Shown: piece after piece, positions 30,239 to 38,700 of the stretch
Layout: the number at the start of each line of letters is the position of its first letter
Position numbering within the stretch: the stretch's first letter is position 1
Assembly (NCBI RefSeq): GCF_007860075.1
Contig: NZ_SJPP01000001.1
Coordinates: 1,839,980 to 1,903,979 of the forward strand
DNA: 64,000 bases
From: Symmachiella macrocystis
GTDB taxonomy: Bacteria; Planctomycetota; Planctomycetia; Planctomycetales; Planctomycetaceae
Direction: 5' to 3'
The notes under the pieces: generated by a model
Seen by the model: only the letters and a program-made list of their open reading frames with translations
Databases searched by the model: none
What the model was told of the DNA's origin: nothing
Program-made: the position numbers and the translations under genes

Positions 30239-33200
30239 GTGAGCCGACCCGGCATCAAAACCCATTCCCGACTTTGGAAGCTATGTACGGCCTTTGCCGT
30301 ATTGGCGTCGCTGGTGATTTATTTCGCACCGGCGGCGGCCGATGACACTGCGCCTGCGGAGTCCACAACTAAGTCGGATGCGATCCATATCAGTGCCGAG
30401 CATTCCCAGGACTGGCACGACGGCGATACCTTTACGTCGGTATTGCGCGGTCGCTGTCACATCACACAGGGCGGTACCGATATTGCCGCCAACGAAATGG
30501 TGCTCTGGATTACCAAGCAAGCCGATTCGGGCCGTGATCACGTGACGGCATTTTTGGACGGCGACGTCCGCGTGGAACAACCGGGACGCACGCTGACGGA
30601 GCGTTCGCTGCTGCTCGATCTAGTGACCGGCGGCGGAATGACGATCCATGTGCGACAACGGACCGAAGAAAAGCCGGCCACCGATGATGTCCTGTATCGC
30701 CGTGCTTGGCAACGTCGCACGCGGGGCACCTTGCCGCGCATTCGTCAGACACAGTTTCGTGCTCCAGGACCGGCAGACGATCCTCCCCCCGACGGCCCCA
30801 GCCTGCAACCGTTTCCCGAAACAGCAGACATCCCTCTCAATCCACCCACGAATGGCATCCGGCGATTTCAGATTTTTTCGCGCAGCCAAGTGCCGTTCAA
30901 TGCTGTGACTCAACAATCAACCGACACGGTTCCGCCTGAAACAGTGACAATCATCACTGGGGGCGTGAACGTGCAAGTCGAAGGCGTCCGCGCACCCGAT
31001 GGCACACTCGCCGGCCCGATCGACCTCTCGGCTGATCGCGTGGTGATGTGGAGACAAGGAGACGGAGCCTTCTCCGCCGTTGGTGAAGAATCCCCCGACC
31101 AGCCGCTCCGGTTTTATCTGGAAGGCAATGTGGTTGTCCGCCAAGGGGAGACTGTCATCAAATCCAAGCGGGGCTATTATGACGCACGCGCTAATCAAGC
31201 GTACATTATGGATGCCGAATTGCGGTCAAAAGTACCCAAAATCAAAAACGACGTGCGCGTCCGTGCCAGAGTGATCAGACAATTGGCCGAGCAATCCTTT
31301 CACGCACAAGGTGCTTGGATCACCACCAGTGAATTCGGCAAGCCGGGTTACCGCATCGAAGCGTCCGACATTTTTCTCGACCCGCGCCCCGCCAGTTGGT
31401 TCTTTGGTGGCGGCGAACCGGAATACAACCCGGAAACCGGTCTGATGGAACCCGAAATGCAACTGTGGGCCACGACGCTCAACAACACATTTCGTTTCGA
31501 TGACCTGCCGTTGTTCTATTGGCCCAAACTCAGTTTTCCGGCCGAAGAACCCGACATTCCATTGCGCAGGCTGACATATCAAAGCGACAACATCTTCGGG
31601 TCTCAAATTTATACAGCCTGGGACGTCTTCATGTTGGCCGGTTGGGAACAGCCGGAAAACATGCGGCTGAATCTACTGCTGAATTATTTCACCGAGCGAG
31701 GTTTCTCCATCGGAACCGATTCGGTTTACAAGGGTGAGGATCTATTCAATATCGCCGGAACCTACAGCGGGAATTCGGATAGTTTTTACATCCACGACTC
31801 CGGACACGACAATCTAGGCCGCCGTCGTCGCGATTTAGATTTGGAAACCAAAGACCGCGGGCGGCTCCGTATGCGGCATCGTCACAACTTCCCCTACGAC
31901 ATCACCTTCTGGGGCGAAATCGGCTACCTCACCGACTACAACTTCCTGGAACAGTATTTCGAGGATGAATACGACAACGGTAAAGACAACGAGACCTATG
32001 GTTATGCCAAGCAGCATTTGGACAACTGGGCCTGGTCGGTGATTGCCCGCGGACGGGTGAACGATTTTTATACGCAAACCGAATGGTTGCCGCGGGCCGA
32101 CCTCTACACGCTGTCCCAACCGCTCTTTGGCGGCGCGTTAACCTGGACGCAACATTCCTGGCTGGCCAACGCCAACCTGCGGACCGTGCAGGATCCCGGA
32201 CCGGAGATTGATCCGCTGTTTAGTCCCTTGCCCTGGGATGTGGACGTCGGCGGAAACATCGCCTCGACCAAACATGAAATCAACGCCCCCTTTAATCTGG
32301 GGCCCGCGATCATCGTCCCCTACGCCTTGGGCGAAGTGACCTATTGGGAAGAAGACGCAAACGCCGAACAGACAACACGGCTGTACGGCAGCCTTGGTGT
32401 GCGGGGGAGCTTGATGTTCTCCAAATACATGCCCGATGTGCAAAGCGACATCTTTAACCTCAATGGACTCGCTCACAAGATGTTGTTCACGGCGGACTAT
32501 TCGTATTCAGAATCGAACGTCGATTTGAACGATGTGCCGATTTACAACGAGTTCAACGACAACTCGCAAGAAGAATTCACCCGGCATATGATCACCACGA
32601 CCTACGACGGCATGTTGCCGGCGACGGTTGACCCGCGGTTTTATGCGGTACGAACGGGAGCCGGACGATCCGTGACCGCTCCCTATCACGAATTGGTCGC
32701 TGATCAACAAGTGGCGCGGCTGGCATGGCGAAACCGCTGGCAAACGAAAGTTGGCCCGCTTGATCGTCCGCGGATTAAGGACTGGATGATCTTGGATTTC
32801 GAAACATCGTACTTCCCTGATCCGAATCGCGATAACTTTGGCGAAGACTTTGGCTTGTTCGGCGCGCGGTATCAATGGAACGTCGGCGCGCGGACCAGCT
32901 TGTACGCCGGCGCCGGTTGGGACACGTTCGAAGGAGGCCAGCAATTGTGGGACGCCGGCATACTCTCTAAGCGAACCGATCGCGGCAGCTTCTTTGCCGG
33001 AATTAGCCAAATCAAAAACTCCTCGGGGCTGGACAGCCAAATCGTCACGTTACGCGTCAATTACGAAATGAGCCCCAAATGGCGATCCACGGTCGGCACG
33101 GCGTACGATATTGGAGAAAACCAGGATCGTGGGCAATCAGTCACCGTGACCCGGCAGGGCAAGGACTTTAACCTCCGTGTCGGTGCCGCCTACAACCCCA

Positions 33201-33307
33201 GTAAAAACACCAGCAGCTTCGGTATTTCCGTCGAACCGCGATTCATTAACTTGAGATCGAATACATTCAGCGGCGATTCCTTCAGCGGCAGTGGCGGTAC
33301 GCGATAA
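30239..33307 (+). CDS. lptD: LptD-like outer-membrane protein (OstA family)
   Basis: LptD inserts lipopolysaccharide into the outer membrane. The GTG at 30239 is preferred (1022 residues): it gives a compact signal peptide (RLWKLCTAFAVLASLVIYF, cut near APAAADD). An ATG at 30164 would add 25 residues. Two OstA/LptA-like beta-jellyroll stretches follow, about residues 45-150 and 230-360 (GRCHITQGGTDIAANEM, LEGNVVVRQGETVIKSKRGYY). From about 430 a long alternating aromatic region forms the barrel, ending in a beta-strand-rich tail. DDLPLFYWPKLSFPAEEP matches the LptD substrate-entry segment. The conserved inter-domain Cys pairs of E. coli LptD are missing, as in other planctomycete homologues. 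Confidence 0.83.
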   Translation: MSRPGIKTHSRLWKLCTAFAVLASLVIYFAPAAADDTAPAESTTKSDAIHISAEHSQDWHDGDTFTSVLRGRCHITQGGTDIAANEMVLWITKQADSGRDHVTAFLDGDVRVEQPGRTLTERSLLLDLVTGGGMTIHVRQRTEEKPATDDVLYRRAWQRRTRGTLPRIRQTQFRAPGPADDPPPDGPSLQPFPETADIPLNPPTNGIRRFQIFSRSQVPFNAVTQQSTDTVPPETVTIITGGVNVQVEGVRAPDGTLAGPIDLSADRVVMWRQGDGAFSAVGEESPDQPLRFYLEGNVVVRQGETVIKSKRGYYDARANQAYIMDAELRSKVPKIKNDVRVRARVIRQLAEQSFHAQGAWITTSEFGKPGYRIEASDIFLDPRPASWFFGGGEPEYNPETGLMEPEMQLWATTLNNTFRFDDLPLFYWPKLSFPAEEPDIPLRRLTYQSDNIFGSQIYTAWDVFMLAGWEQPENMRLNLLLNYFTERGFSIGTDSVYKGEDLFNIAGTYSGNSDSFYIHDSGHDNLGRRRRDLDLETKDRGRLRMRHRHNFPYDITFWGEIGYLTDYNFLEQYFEDEYDNGKDNETYGYAKQHLDNWAWSVIARGRVNDFYTQTEWLPRADLYTLSQPLFGGALTWTQHSWLANANLRTVQDPGPEIDPLFSPLPWDVDVGGNIASTKHEINAPFNLGPAIIVPYALGEVTYWEEDANAEQTTRLYGSLGVRGSLMFSKYMPDVQSDIFNLNGLAHKMLFTADYSYSESNVDLNDVPIYNEFNDNSQEEFTRHMITTTYDGMLPATVDPRFYAVRTGAGRSVTAPYHELVADQQVARLAWRNRWQTKVGPLDRPRIKDWMILDFETSYFPDPNRDNFGEDFGLFGARYQWNVGARTSLYAGAGWDTFEGGQQLWDAGILSKRTDRGSFFAGISQIKNSSGLDSQIVTLRVNYEMSPKWRSTVGTAYDIGENQDRGQSVTVTRQGKDFNLRVGAAYNPSKNTSSFGISVEPRFINLRSNTFSGDSFSGSGGTR

Positions 33308-33402
33308 TCCCGGTCGGCTGGAATGCCGTCGCTCCCCAAGTGAGTTCATTTGTGAAGCTCAAAGTCAAACCTTCGAACCGGACGCACCATCTGGAACGTA
33401 CT

Positions 33403-33828
33403 ATGCAATCGCGCGAAACTTACCATCGAACAGACGCCAGTCATTCCCTCCGTAGACAGAAACGCCCCGCCTGGCGACAGCATTTGGTGCTGACCGAACG
33501 GGGTGTTGTCGGGGGGATCCGCGGCGGCAGCGCCTTCTTTGTCCATTTCTTCGGCTGCAGCATCGTATTGGCGACAGGTTACGTCTTGGCTCTCAGCCTG
33601 ATGCAATGGGTCGCCGTGGTCCTGTCGATGACGATTGTCTTGGCGGCGGAAATGTTCAATCAAGCGCTCCGCGCCATTGTGGTCGACCCTGAAGATGGCG
33701 GAATCGCACCCCAAGCGGCTAAGGCACTGGGCATCTCAACGGCTGCGGTCATGATGACCATCCTGGGCGGCCTGATCGTCGTGGGGATGATCTTCGCACA
33801 ACGCGTCTCGCATTTCTGGGCGGAATAA
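33403..33828 (+). CDS. DgkA-like small membrane protein lacking key catalytic residues
   Basis: 141 residues with three hydrophobic segments (about 38-60, 62-82 and 103-132), the fold of the diacylglycerol/undecaprenol kinase family. The family motif ExxNxAxE reads EMFNQALR: Glu83 and Asn86 are kept but the second Glu is Arg90. The N-terminal metal-binding glutamate region reads GGIRGGSAFF with no acidic residue. It may therefore be inactive, or use other residues. Starts 95 bases after lptD, so it could be co-transcribed; an alternative start at 33340 would add 21 residues. Confidence 0.7.
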   Translation: MQSRETYHRTDASHSLRRQKRPAWRQHLVLTERGVVGGIRGGSAFFVHFFGCSIVLATGYVLALSLMQWVAVVLSMTIVLAAEMFNQALRAIVVDPEDGGIAPQAAKALGISTAAVMMTILGGLIVVGMIFAQRVSHFWAE

Positions 33829-33991
33829 CGACACGGCCGCGACATAAGTAATATTGCAGGTTTTTTAGCCACAGATTGAACACGGATCCAACACAGATTC
33901 TGGCGGATTCGAACGTAAATCGCCTGTCGACTACGCGCGGTTGACACCAGGACCACGCTTCGATCTTCTTTGCGTTTGCTATCGACATCCA

Positions 33992-34495
33992 ATGCAAACT
34001 CGCCTCTATGACTACGTTGGTCCCTCAGAAATTGGTGACGCAGCCACGTCTTCACCTTCCGGTGTATTGATTTGCAGTAAACCGGACATAGTCGAATGGT
34101 TGGCACAACATTCTGACGACACGGGAATCGATGGAACCATCGTAGGCACATTTGTAATTGACCGTAACGGATGCTTGCGTGTTGCGCCACGTCGATCCGA
34201 ACACGTTGCTTGCGCTGCGGGTGGTCCTGTCCTATCCGCTGGAGAGATGACGTTCTCAGCCGATGGAGACGTCACGGAAGTCTCGAATCAGTCGACCGGA
34301 TTTTGCCCCGAACCGGAATCTTGGCCGCACGTCGCCGCAGCGCTAGAATCTGTACCACTACCTCACCCCGGCGGTTTCACGACATCGATTGTGTTTCGTC
34401 TGTGCCCCGTCTGTCGCGAGAGAAATATAGTGAAAGACGGCTGGTTCACCTGCGATTTGTGCGGTGCCAGCCTGCCTAGACATTGGAATTTTTGA
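33992..34495 (+). CDS. hypothetical protein with C-terminal zinc ribbon
   Basis: 167 residues from the ATG at 33992 (an alternative lies at 33941). The first 110 residues have no motif I can name. The C-terminus carries CPVCRERN and CDLCG, a treble-clef or ribbon arrangement with about 15 residues between the pairs. No signal peptide, so cytoplasmic. Codon use is a little more AT-rich than that of neighbours. Not connected by spacing with either side. Confidence 0.6.
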   Translation: MQTRLYDYVGPSEIGDAATSSPSGVLICSKPDIVEWLAQHSDDTGIDGTIVGTFVIDRNGCLRVAPRRSEHVACAAGGPVLSAGEMTFSADGDVTEVSNQSTGFCPEPESWPHVAAALESVPLPHPGGFTTSIVFRLCPVCRERNIVKDGWFTCDLCGASLPRHWNF

Positions 34496-34515
34496 GTTTC
34501 GTATTGTCCACAAAC

Positions 34516-34995
34516 CTATGACTCATTGGCGTGCAATTGCTCGTGCTCTTCGTCGTCTTCCGGACGCGTGTCGCGGCCGCGGCCGGCGGTTAGTTCGATA
34601 CGGTCGACGAATTTGACATTCGCGCAATCGTCTAGCTCAGCCGTGTGACAGGCGGCGGGATCGCGAATCAGAAAACGAACCGGCCCTCCCTTCTCCACCG
34701 GCAATGGCGCGCCGGCATTTTTGTAGACAACGATCCCCTCCGCAGCGACGGCAGCCAAGGGAATGCTGGCGGCAAAGTCGTCGTGCGTGGCGTGTAGCGT
34801 GAGATAGGTCGCCGAGCCGGTTGGCTGGACGCGGTCCAAAATCGATTGCAATGTCACACCATCCCCCTGCCGCGTGGGGTGAAACCGACTCACATCAACA
34901 ACCTGCGCAGCTTCCGGAAAGGCTTCGAAATCGGCAAATGAGAACTCCAACGGTTGCGAGACTTCACCGTCGATTTTTAACAATGCACCGGACAT
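34516..34995 (-). CDS. small sulfite-oxidase-fold (molybdopterin-binding-like) protein
   Basis: 159 residues resembling the oxidoreductase molybdopterin-binding domain: DGEVSQPLEFSFADFEAF at the start, GDGVTLQSIL in the middle, and GGPVRFLIRDPAACHTAELDDC near the end. The cysteine that binds molybdenum in sulfite oxidase and YedY would fall in the segment VVDVSRFHPTRQ, which has none. The protein is also about half the usual length. It is probably a cofactor-free relative. A charged His/Glu-rich tail follows. No haem or partner subunit nearby. Confidence 0.7.
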   Translation of the reverse strand: MSGALLKIDGEVSQPLEFSFADFEAFPEAAQVVDVSRFHPTRQGDGVTLQSILDRVQPTGSATYLTLHATHDDFAASIPLAAVAAEGIVVYKNAGAPLPVEKGGPVRFLIRDPAACHTAELDDCANVKFVDRIELTAGRGRDTRPEDDEEHEQLHANES

Positions 34996-35305
34996 GACTC
35001 TTAAACCCTTCGACTCTGCTATAGCGCTGCTTGAACTAAGACTAACCGTGATCGCCTAACAACACCCCGGAAGTGACTAACAACAATTTCTCCCTCTCCC
35101 TCGGGGAGAGTGCCGGGGTGAGGGTTTCGGCACAACAAACGATTATCCATACCACCTAAGCCGTCATCCACCGTTGTGCAACGTCAGTTCACCCGGCCGG
35201 GCAAATTTAGTGCCGATCCGTTGAACCGCGTTATCGACCTGTTGCCCAACATCAAAGGTGCGTCGCGACACACCCTTCGCCCGCGGCATTTGAGGAAAGG
35301 TTCCG
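34996..35305. other. 310-base intergenic region with a palindromic repeat
   Basis: Holds the leader of the molybdopterin-fold gene and the 3' end of the ferritin-like gene. A GC-rich hairpin element is at 35091-35125. I see no gene in the rest. Confidence 0.5.
35091..35125. repeat. REP-like hairpin (CTCTCCC/GGGAGAG)
   Basis: Contains CTCTCCC (35094-35100), two bases, then GGGGAGAG (35103-35110), and a further GGGGTGAGGG. It resembles a repeat common between genes in many bacteria. Only one copy is in this window. Confidence 0.45.
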
Positions 35306-35770
35306 TTAACTGCGCTGTTCGTACTCCGTCAGATACCCCAGGAAGTCGCGGCGATGTTCTTCTTCGTCGGCCAATGAGGTGATGCACAGATCCTGTGTGA
35401 CGTAATCTTCGCCGTCGCAGAGCTGGATCAATTTGTTGTACTGCTTGATGGCGCCATCTTCAGCGGCAATTACGCCTTTGATGACCGACATCACATCGGT
35501 GTGGTCGGATGTAGGTTGCAGAGTATCCTGCGAAGCGACAAATGCTTGGCTGCCGGGTACCTCGCCACCGATCGTTTTGATTCGCCGAGCCAACACTTGT
35601 GCGTGCCCTAATTCTTCTTGCACATCGGCGGCCAACGCCTTTTTGATTTCTTCCGCTCGTACGCCGTCGAGGTTGATCGAGTTTGCGATGTAGTTCATCA
35701 CCGTCTCGATTTCCATCCAATAGGCGACTTTCAATTCTTCGATAATTTTTTTCCGTACGTCATCACTCAT
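35306..35770 (-). CDS. ferritin-like/bacterioferritin-family protein
   Basis: 154 residues from an ATG at 35770, chosen over longer in-frame options because AGAGGA lies 7 bases upstream and the product starts at the first helix. Ferritin-like di-iron four-helix pattern: Glu in MEIETVMNY, EELGHAQ, AEDGAIKQYN and ADEEEHRRDF. The EExxH and ExxxH ligands are present, so it should bind two metal ions. The length is that of bacterioferritin-like proteins, but no haem-binding Met is obvious. Transcribed away from the nickel SOD gene across a shared 414-base region. Confidence 0.88.
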   Translation of the reverse strand: MSDDVRKKIIEELKVAYWMEIETVMNYIANSINLDGVRAEEIKKALAADVQEELGHAQVLARRIKTIGGEVPGSQAFVASQDTLQPTSDHTDVMSVIKGVIAAEDGAIKQYNKLIQLCDGEDYVTQDLCITSLADEEEHRRDFLGYLTEYEQRS

Positions 35771-35824
35771 CGTGCTATCCTCTTCTGCATTGAACTTGAA
35801 TCCAGCATGCTTGTTGTGCCCTCT

Positions 35825-35852
35825 ATTGTAGAGGCCGCCGTCAGTTCGGCAA
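35825..35852 (-). promoter_or_regulatory. candidate promoter of the ferritin-like gene
   Basis: On the minus strand TTGCCG (35847-35852), 16-base spacer, TACAAT (35825-35830). The start codon is about 55 bases downstream. Confidence 0.5.
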
Positions 35853-36073
35853 CTGCGACGCCAACGTTCGCTTTGGAATGGAGAAATGTGACGGGGAATT
35901 TTGACCTCAATGCCGCCGAAAAAGGCGGCCGTCACGCCCTGGGGGGTGCAGAGCGAGGTCCCCAACATGCATGCAATGAATTCAGAATAATGGCCCAATT
36001 GATGCTGCTTTGGGCAGGCGTCACTTATCAAGAATTCATAATTTCCCGTCACATTGGTGCCTGTTTCGACCTT

Positions 36074-36103
36074 TTGACCAGAGCACTGCTGACATGGTAA
36101 TAT
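36074..36103 (+). promoter_or_regulatory. candidate promoter of sodN
   Basis: TTGACC (36074-36079), 18-base spacer, TAATAT (36098-36103), about 80 bases before the sodN ATG. With the ferritin-gene promoter it defines a divergent control region. No regulator site could be picked out by eye. Confidence 0.5.
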
Positions 36104-36184
36104 ACGCCCCCAATGTTTTTGAAAATTAGGGCGTCGATGTACCTACGGCGCTCGTCCACACTTTTAGCGAAAAGGAATGACACC

Positions 36185-36649
36185 ATGTCTCGCTACGTAA
36201 CGCTCACACTCGCTCTTGCCGCCGTCAGTTTAGTCAGTGTCCGCGATGCCGATGCGCATTGCCAAGTTCCCTGCGGTATCTACGGCGATCAGACTCGCTT
36301 TGAACAGATGCTGGAAGACTTTCGCACGATTTCGAAAGCCATGACGCAGATCAATGAACTCTCCGAAAAGAGTGACGCCCAGTCCAAAAACCAACTGGTG
36401 CGTTGGATCAACACCAAGGAAGAACACGCTTCCAAAACACAGAAGGTCATGGCTGAGTACTTTTTTGCGCAGCGGATCAAGTCCGACAACGAGAACTACG
36501 TCAAGCAACTGAAGGCCGCCCACAACATCATCGTGACTGCGATGAAATGCAAACAAACCGTCGACCCGAAAGTCGCTAAGTCGCTGGAAAAGGCGATCTA
36601 CGATTTCTATCGGGCCTATGAAGGCAAAGAGCCGGATTTTGAACACTAA
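36185..36649 (+). CDS. sodN: nickel superoxide dismutase with Sec signal peptide
   Basis: Dismutates superoxide using a nickel ion held by the first residues of the mature protein. 154 residues from ATG 36185, with AAGGA 8 bases upstream. The nickel hook HCQVPCGIYGD is intact: His25, Cys26 and Cys30 become His1, Cys2 and Cys6. The 24 residues before it have a hydrophobic core (LTLALAAVSLV) and end in DADA, a good signal peptidase I site. The following four-helix domain has the usual length of about 120 residues. In Streptomyces the hook is freed by the peptidase SodX; none is nearby. A periplasmic or paryphoplasmic location is inferred. Confidence 0.92.
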   Translation: MSRYVTLTLALAAVSLVSVRDADAHCQVPCGIYGDQTRFEQMLEDFRTISKAMTQINELSEKSDAQSKNQLVRWINTKEEHASKTQKVMAEYFFAQRIKSDNENYVKQLKAAHNIIVTAMKCKQTVDPKVAKSLEKAIYDFYRAYEGKEPDFEH

Positions 36650-36690
36650 GTCGCACGACGCCAATTTGGCAGTAGATTGACAATCAACGC

Positions 36691-36727
36691 ACACCCCGTC
36701 TGCGACTTTGAGCAGGCGGGGTGTTTC
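36691..36727 (+). terminator. intrinsic terminator after sodN
   Basis: 13-bp stem with one G-T wobble (36691-36703 with 36712-36724), 8-base loop, then a short T run. It lies 42 bases past the sodN stop. Confidence 0.75.
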
Positions 36728-36862
36728 CACTTCAAGAGCAGGGTGATTGCCCAAAGCGATTGGCCCGACCACGCGGAGAATTCATGCGGGTGCGTCCCCT
36801 CAGAGATTTTGGAAGCCGCGCAGCGCGACGCGAAAACTGCGATCCCCATCCTAGGAGTCAGA

Positions 36863-37819
36863 ATGATACTGCCCTACCAACAGAGACTGCCCCGTGTTCA
36901 AAGCTGGGTGTTGTGCGGTTTGCTTCTCGTACTGCCGCACTCCTTGTCGGCTGAGGAACTCCCGCCGTTCGACACGACCCAAGTTTGGGTCGAGATGCCG
37001 CCCAATCGCCCCGTGATCGATCGGGGACCGGCCGGCGCCTGGGATCATTATGCGGTCGACAATCCCTTCGTATTGGTCGAAGACGGAACGTATTACTGTT
37101 TCTTCGAGGCGCAGGACAAACCGTTCAACCAAGGGGGACATGAGCGGATGGGCTTGGCAACCTCTGCCGACGGGATCACTTGGAAAAAGTGGGCGCAAAA
37201 CCCAATTCTCGACATCGGTCCGCCCGGAGCGTGGGACCATGTGGTCGCCAAATTACCGACGGTCACAAAACACAAGGATCGCTATTATCTCTTTTACTCC
37301 GGCCGTGACGGAAAGACCAAACAGATTGGTATAGCGACATCAACCGACCTAAAAACATGGACGAAGCATCCCGAAAACCCCGTCTTGCAGAGCCGCCCCG
37401 GCGAATGGGATACGCTGTTGAGTACCCATCCCTCACCGATCTTTGAACGCGACGGCCACTACTACCTGTTGTTTCGCGGCATGAATCAAAAGACTCGTCA
37501 GCAAGGATTAAACGTCGCCGTCTCGACGGACATGGTGCATTGGAAACGCATACAAAATGAACCAGTGATCCCCACGATAGAGGAAACCGGTTCACTCGCG
37601 GTGGCCGATCTGGGAGGACATTACCTCGGCCTGTCCCAAGCAGCCGGCCGACCTTATTGGCAATCTAACGACCTACTGACCTGGAAGAAGTCCGGCGCTG
37701 CTGAGTTCACCGGCAAAAAAGTCGATACAGTCTCCAATCCATTCGTCAGCAATGGTAAGTGGACTATCGTCTACGAACAACAAGACCGCATCTACCGCGC
37801 GGTGCTCCAACCGCGGTAA
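36863..37819 (+). CDS. secreted GH43/GH32-like five-bladed beta-propeller protein
   Basis: 318 residues from the ATG at 36863, which has AGGAG 6 bases upstream; the frame is open earlier but overlaps the sodN terminator. Signal peptide WVLCGLLLVLPHSLSA. The rest repeats a blade-like pattern of D-G-x-Y-Y followed by S-x-D-x-x-x-W, e.g. VEDGTYYCFFEA, TSADGITWKKW, STDLKTWTKHP and STDMVHWKRIQ. This is the fold of GH43, GH32 and GH130 glycosidases or phosphorylases. An AVDNPFVLVEDG stretch may supply the catalytic-base aspartate. Substrate unknown. Confidence 0.8.
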   Translation: MILPYQQRLPRVQSWVLCGLLLVLPHSLSAEELPPFDTTQVWVEMPPNRPVIDRGPAGAWDHYAVDNPFVLVEDGTYYCFFEAQDKPFNQGGHERMGLATSADGITWKKWAQNPILDIGPPGAWDHVVAKLPTVTKHKDRYYLFYSGRDGKTKQIGIATSTDLKTWTKHPENPVLQSRPGEWDTLLSTHPSPIFERDGHYYLLFRGMNQKTRQQGLNVAVSTDMVHWKRIQNEPVIPTIEETGSLAVADLGGHYLGLSQAAGRPYWQSNDLLTWKKSGAAEFTGKKVDTVSNPFVSNGKWTIVYEQQDRIYRAVLQPR

Positions 37820-37871
37820 GGCAAACACACTGATGACCTCCCGTTGGTTTTATTTCACGGAGACCATACCG

Positions 37872-38672
37872 ATGAATGCAAAATCCACAGCCCGTATTGC
37901 CGTACGCACCTTGGTAGCAACTGCATGTCTGGTGCCGCTACTCATTAGCCCGACACGCGGCCAAGACGACATCGCCGATGTTCCCTCAGAAAAATACCAG
38001 TTGAAAGACTCTGCGCTGGAGTACCACGTGATTGGCGGCGGGGGCGAAACCTCTCCCGCGAAGGGGTATAAAGTACTCATCGTCCTGCCGGGTGGAGATG
38101 GCAGTGCTGACTTCCTGCCGTTTGTGAAAAGAATCTACCAGCACGCGTTGAGTGATGAGTATCTGGTGGTTCAGTTGGTCGCCCATCCTTGGAAGCGCAA
38201 TCAAAAAATCATTTGGCCCACCCAAAAAAACAGCGTGCCCGGCATGAAACTCTCCACCGAGGAATTTCTTGCTGCTGCCCTGGATGAGGTGGCTGAGCGG
38301 GTGAAAGTCGATAAGCGGCACGTGTATGCCTTGGGATGGTCATCGGGCGGCCCTGCCGTCTATGCCGCGGCACTGGATAAGAAAACGCCGCTCACCGGCG
38401 CTTTCGTGGCGATGAGTGTTTTCAAACCTCGATTTCTCCCCCCGCTGGATCTCGCCAAAGGCCGCGACTTTTATTTGTGGCACTCGCCCGACGATCGGGT
38501 TTGCCCCTATCGCATGGCCCGCGACGCAGAAGAACAACTCCGAGAGAATGGGGCCGACGTCAAGCTGGAGACCTACCCCGGCGGCCACGGCTGGCGGGGC
38601 AATGTGTTCGGCGCTCTGCGCGGAGGGGTGTATTGGTTGGAAGAGCAAACGCAACAGCGCCCACAGAAGTGA
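37872..38672 (+). CDS. secreted alpha/beta hydrolase (esterase-like)
   Basis: 266 residues from the ATG at 37872. Signal peptide with hydrophobic core LVATACLVPLLI, cleaved near RGQDD. Nucleophile motif GWSSGG (Ser in GxSxG), acid in HSPDDRVCP and catalytic histidine in GGHGWRG complete an esterase/feruloyl-esterase-like triad. Begins 52 bases after the propeller gene stop on the same strand, so the two probably work together on one polysaccharide, for instance by removing ester groups. Confidence 0.85.
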   Translation: MNAKSTARIAVRTLVATACLVPLLISPTRGQDDIADVPSEKYQLKDSALEYHVIGGGGETSPAKGYKVLIVLPGGDGSADFLPFVKRIYQHALSDEYLVVQLVAHPWKRNQKIIWPTQKNSVPGMKLSTEEFLAAALDEVAERVKVDKRHVYALGWSSGGPAVYAAALDKKTPLTGAFVAMSVFKPRFLPPLDLAKGRDFYLWHSPDDRVCPYRMARDAEEQLRENGADVKLETYPGGHGWRGNVFGALRGGVYWLEEQTQQRPQK

Positions 38673-38700
38673 GACCGTTTAATTTTCTCAACTCACCTTA

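Noticed and set aside
36650-36862. A SodX-like peptidase gene next to sodN.
   Set aside because: The region contains only the terminator and leader; no peptidase frame.
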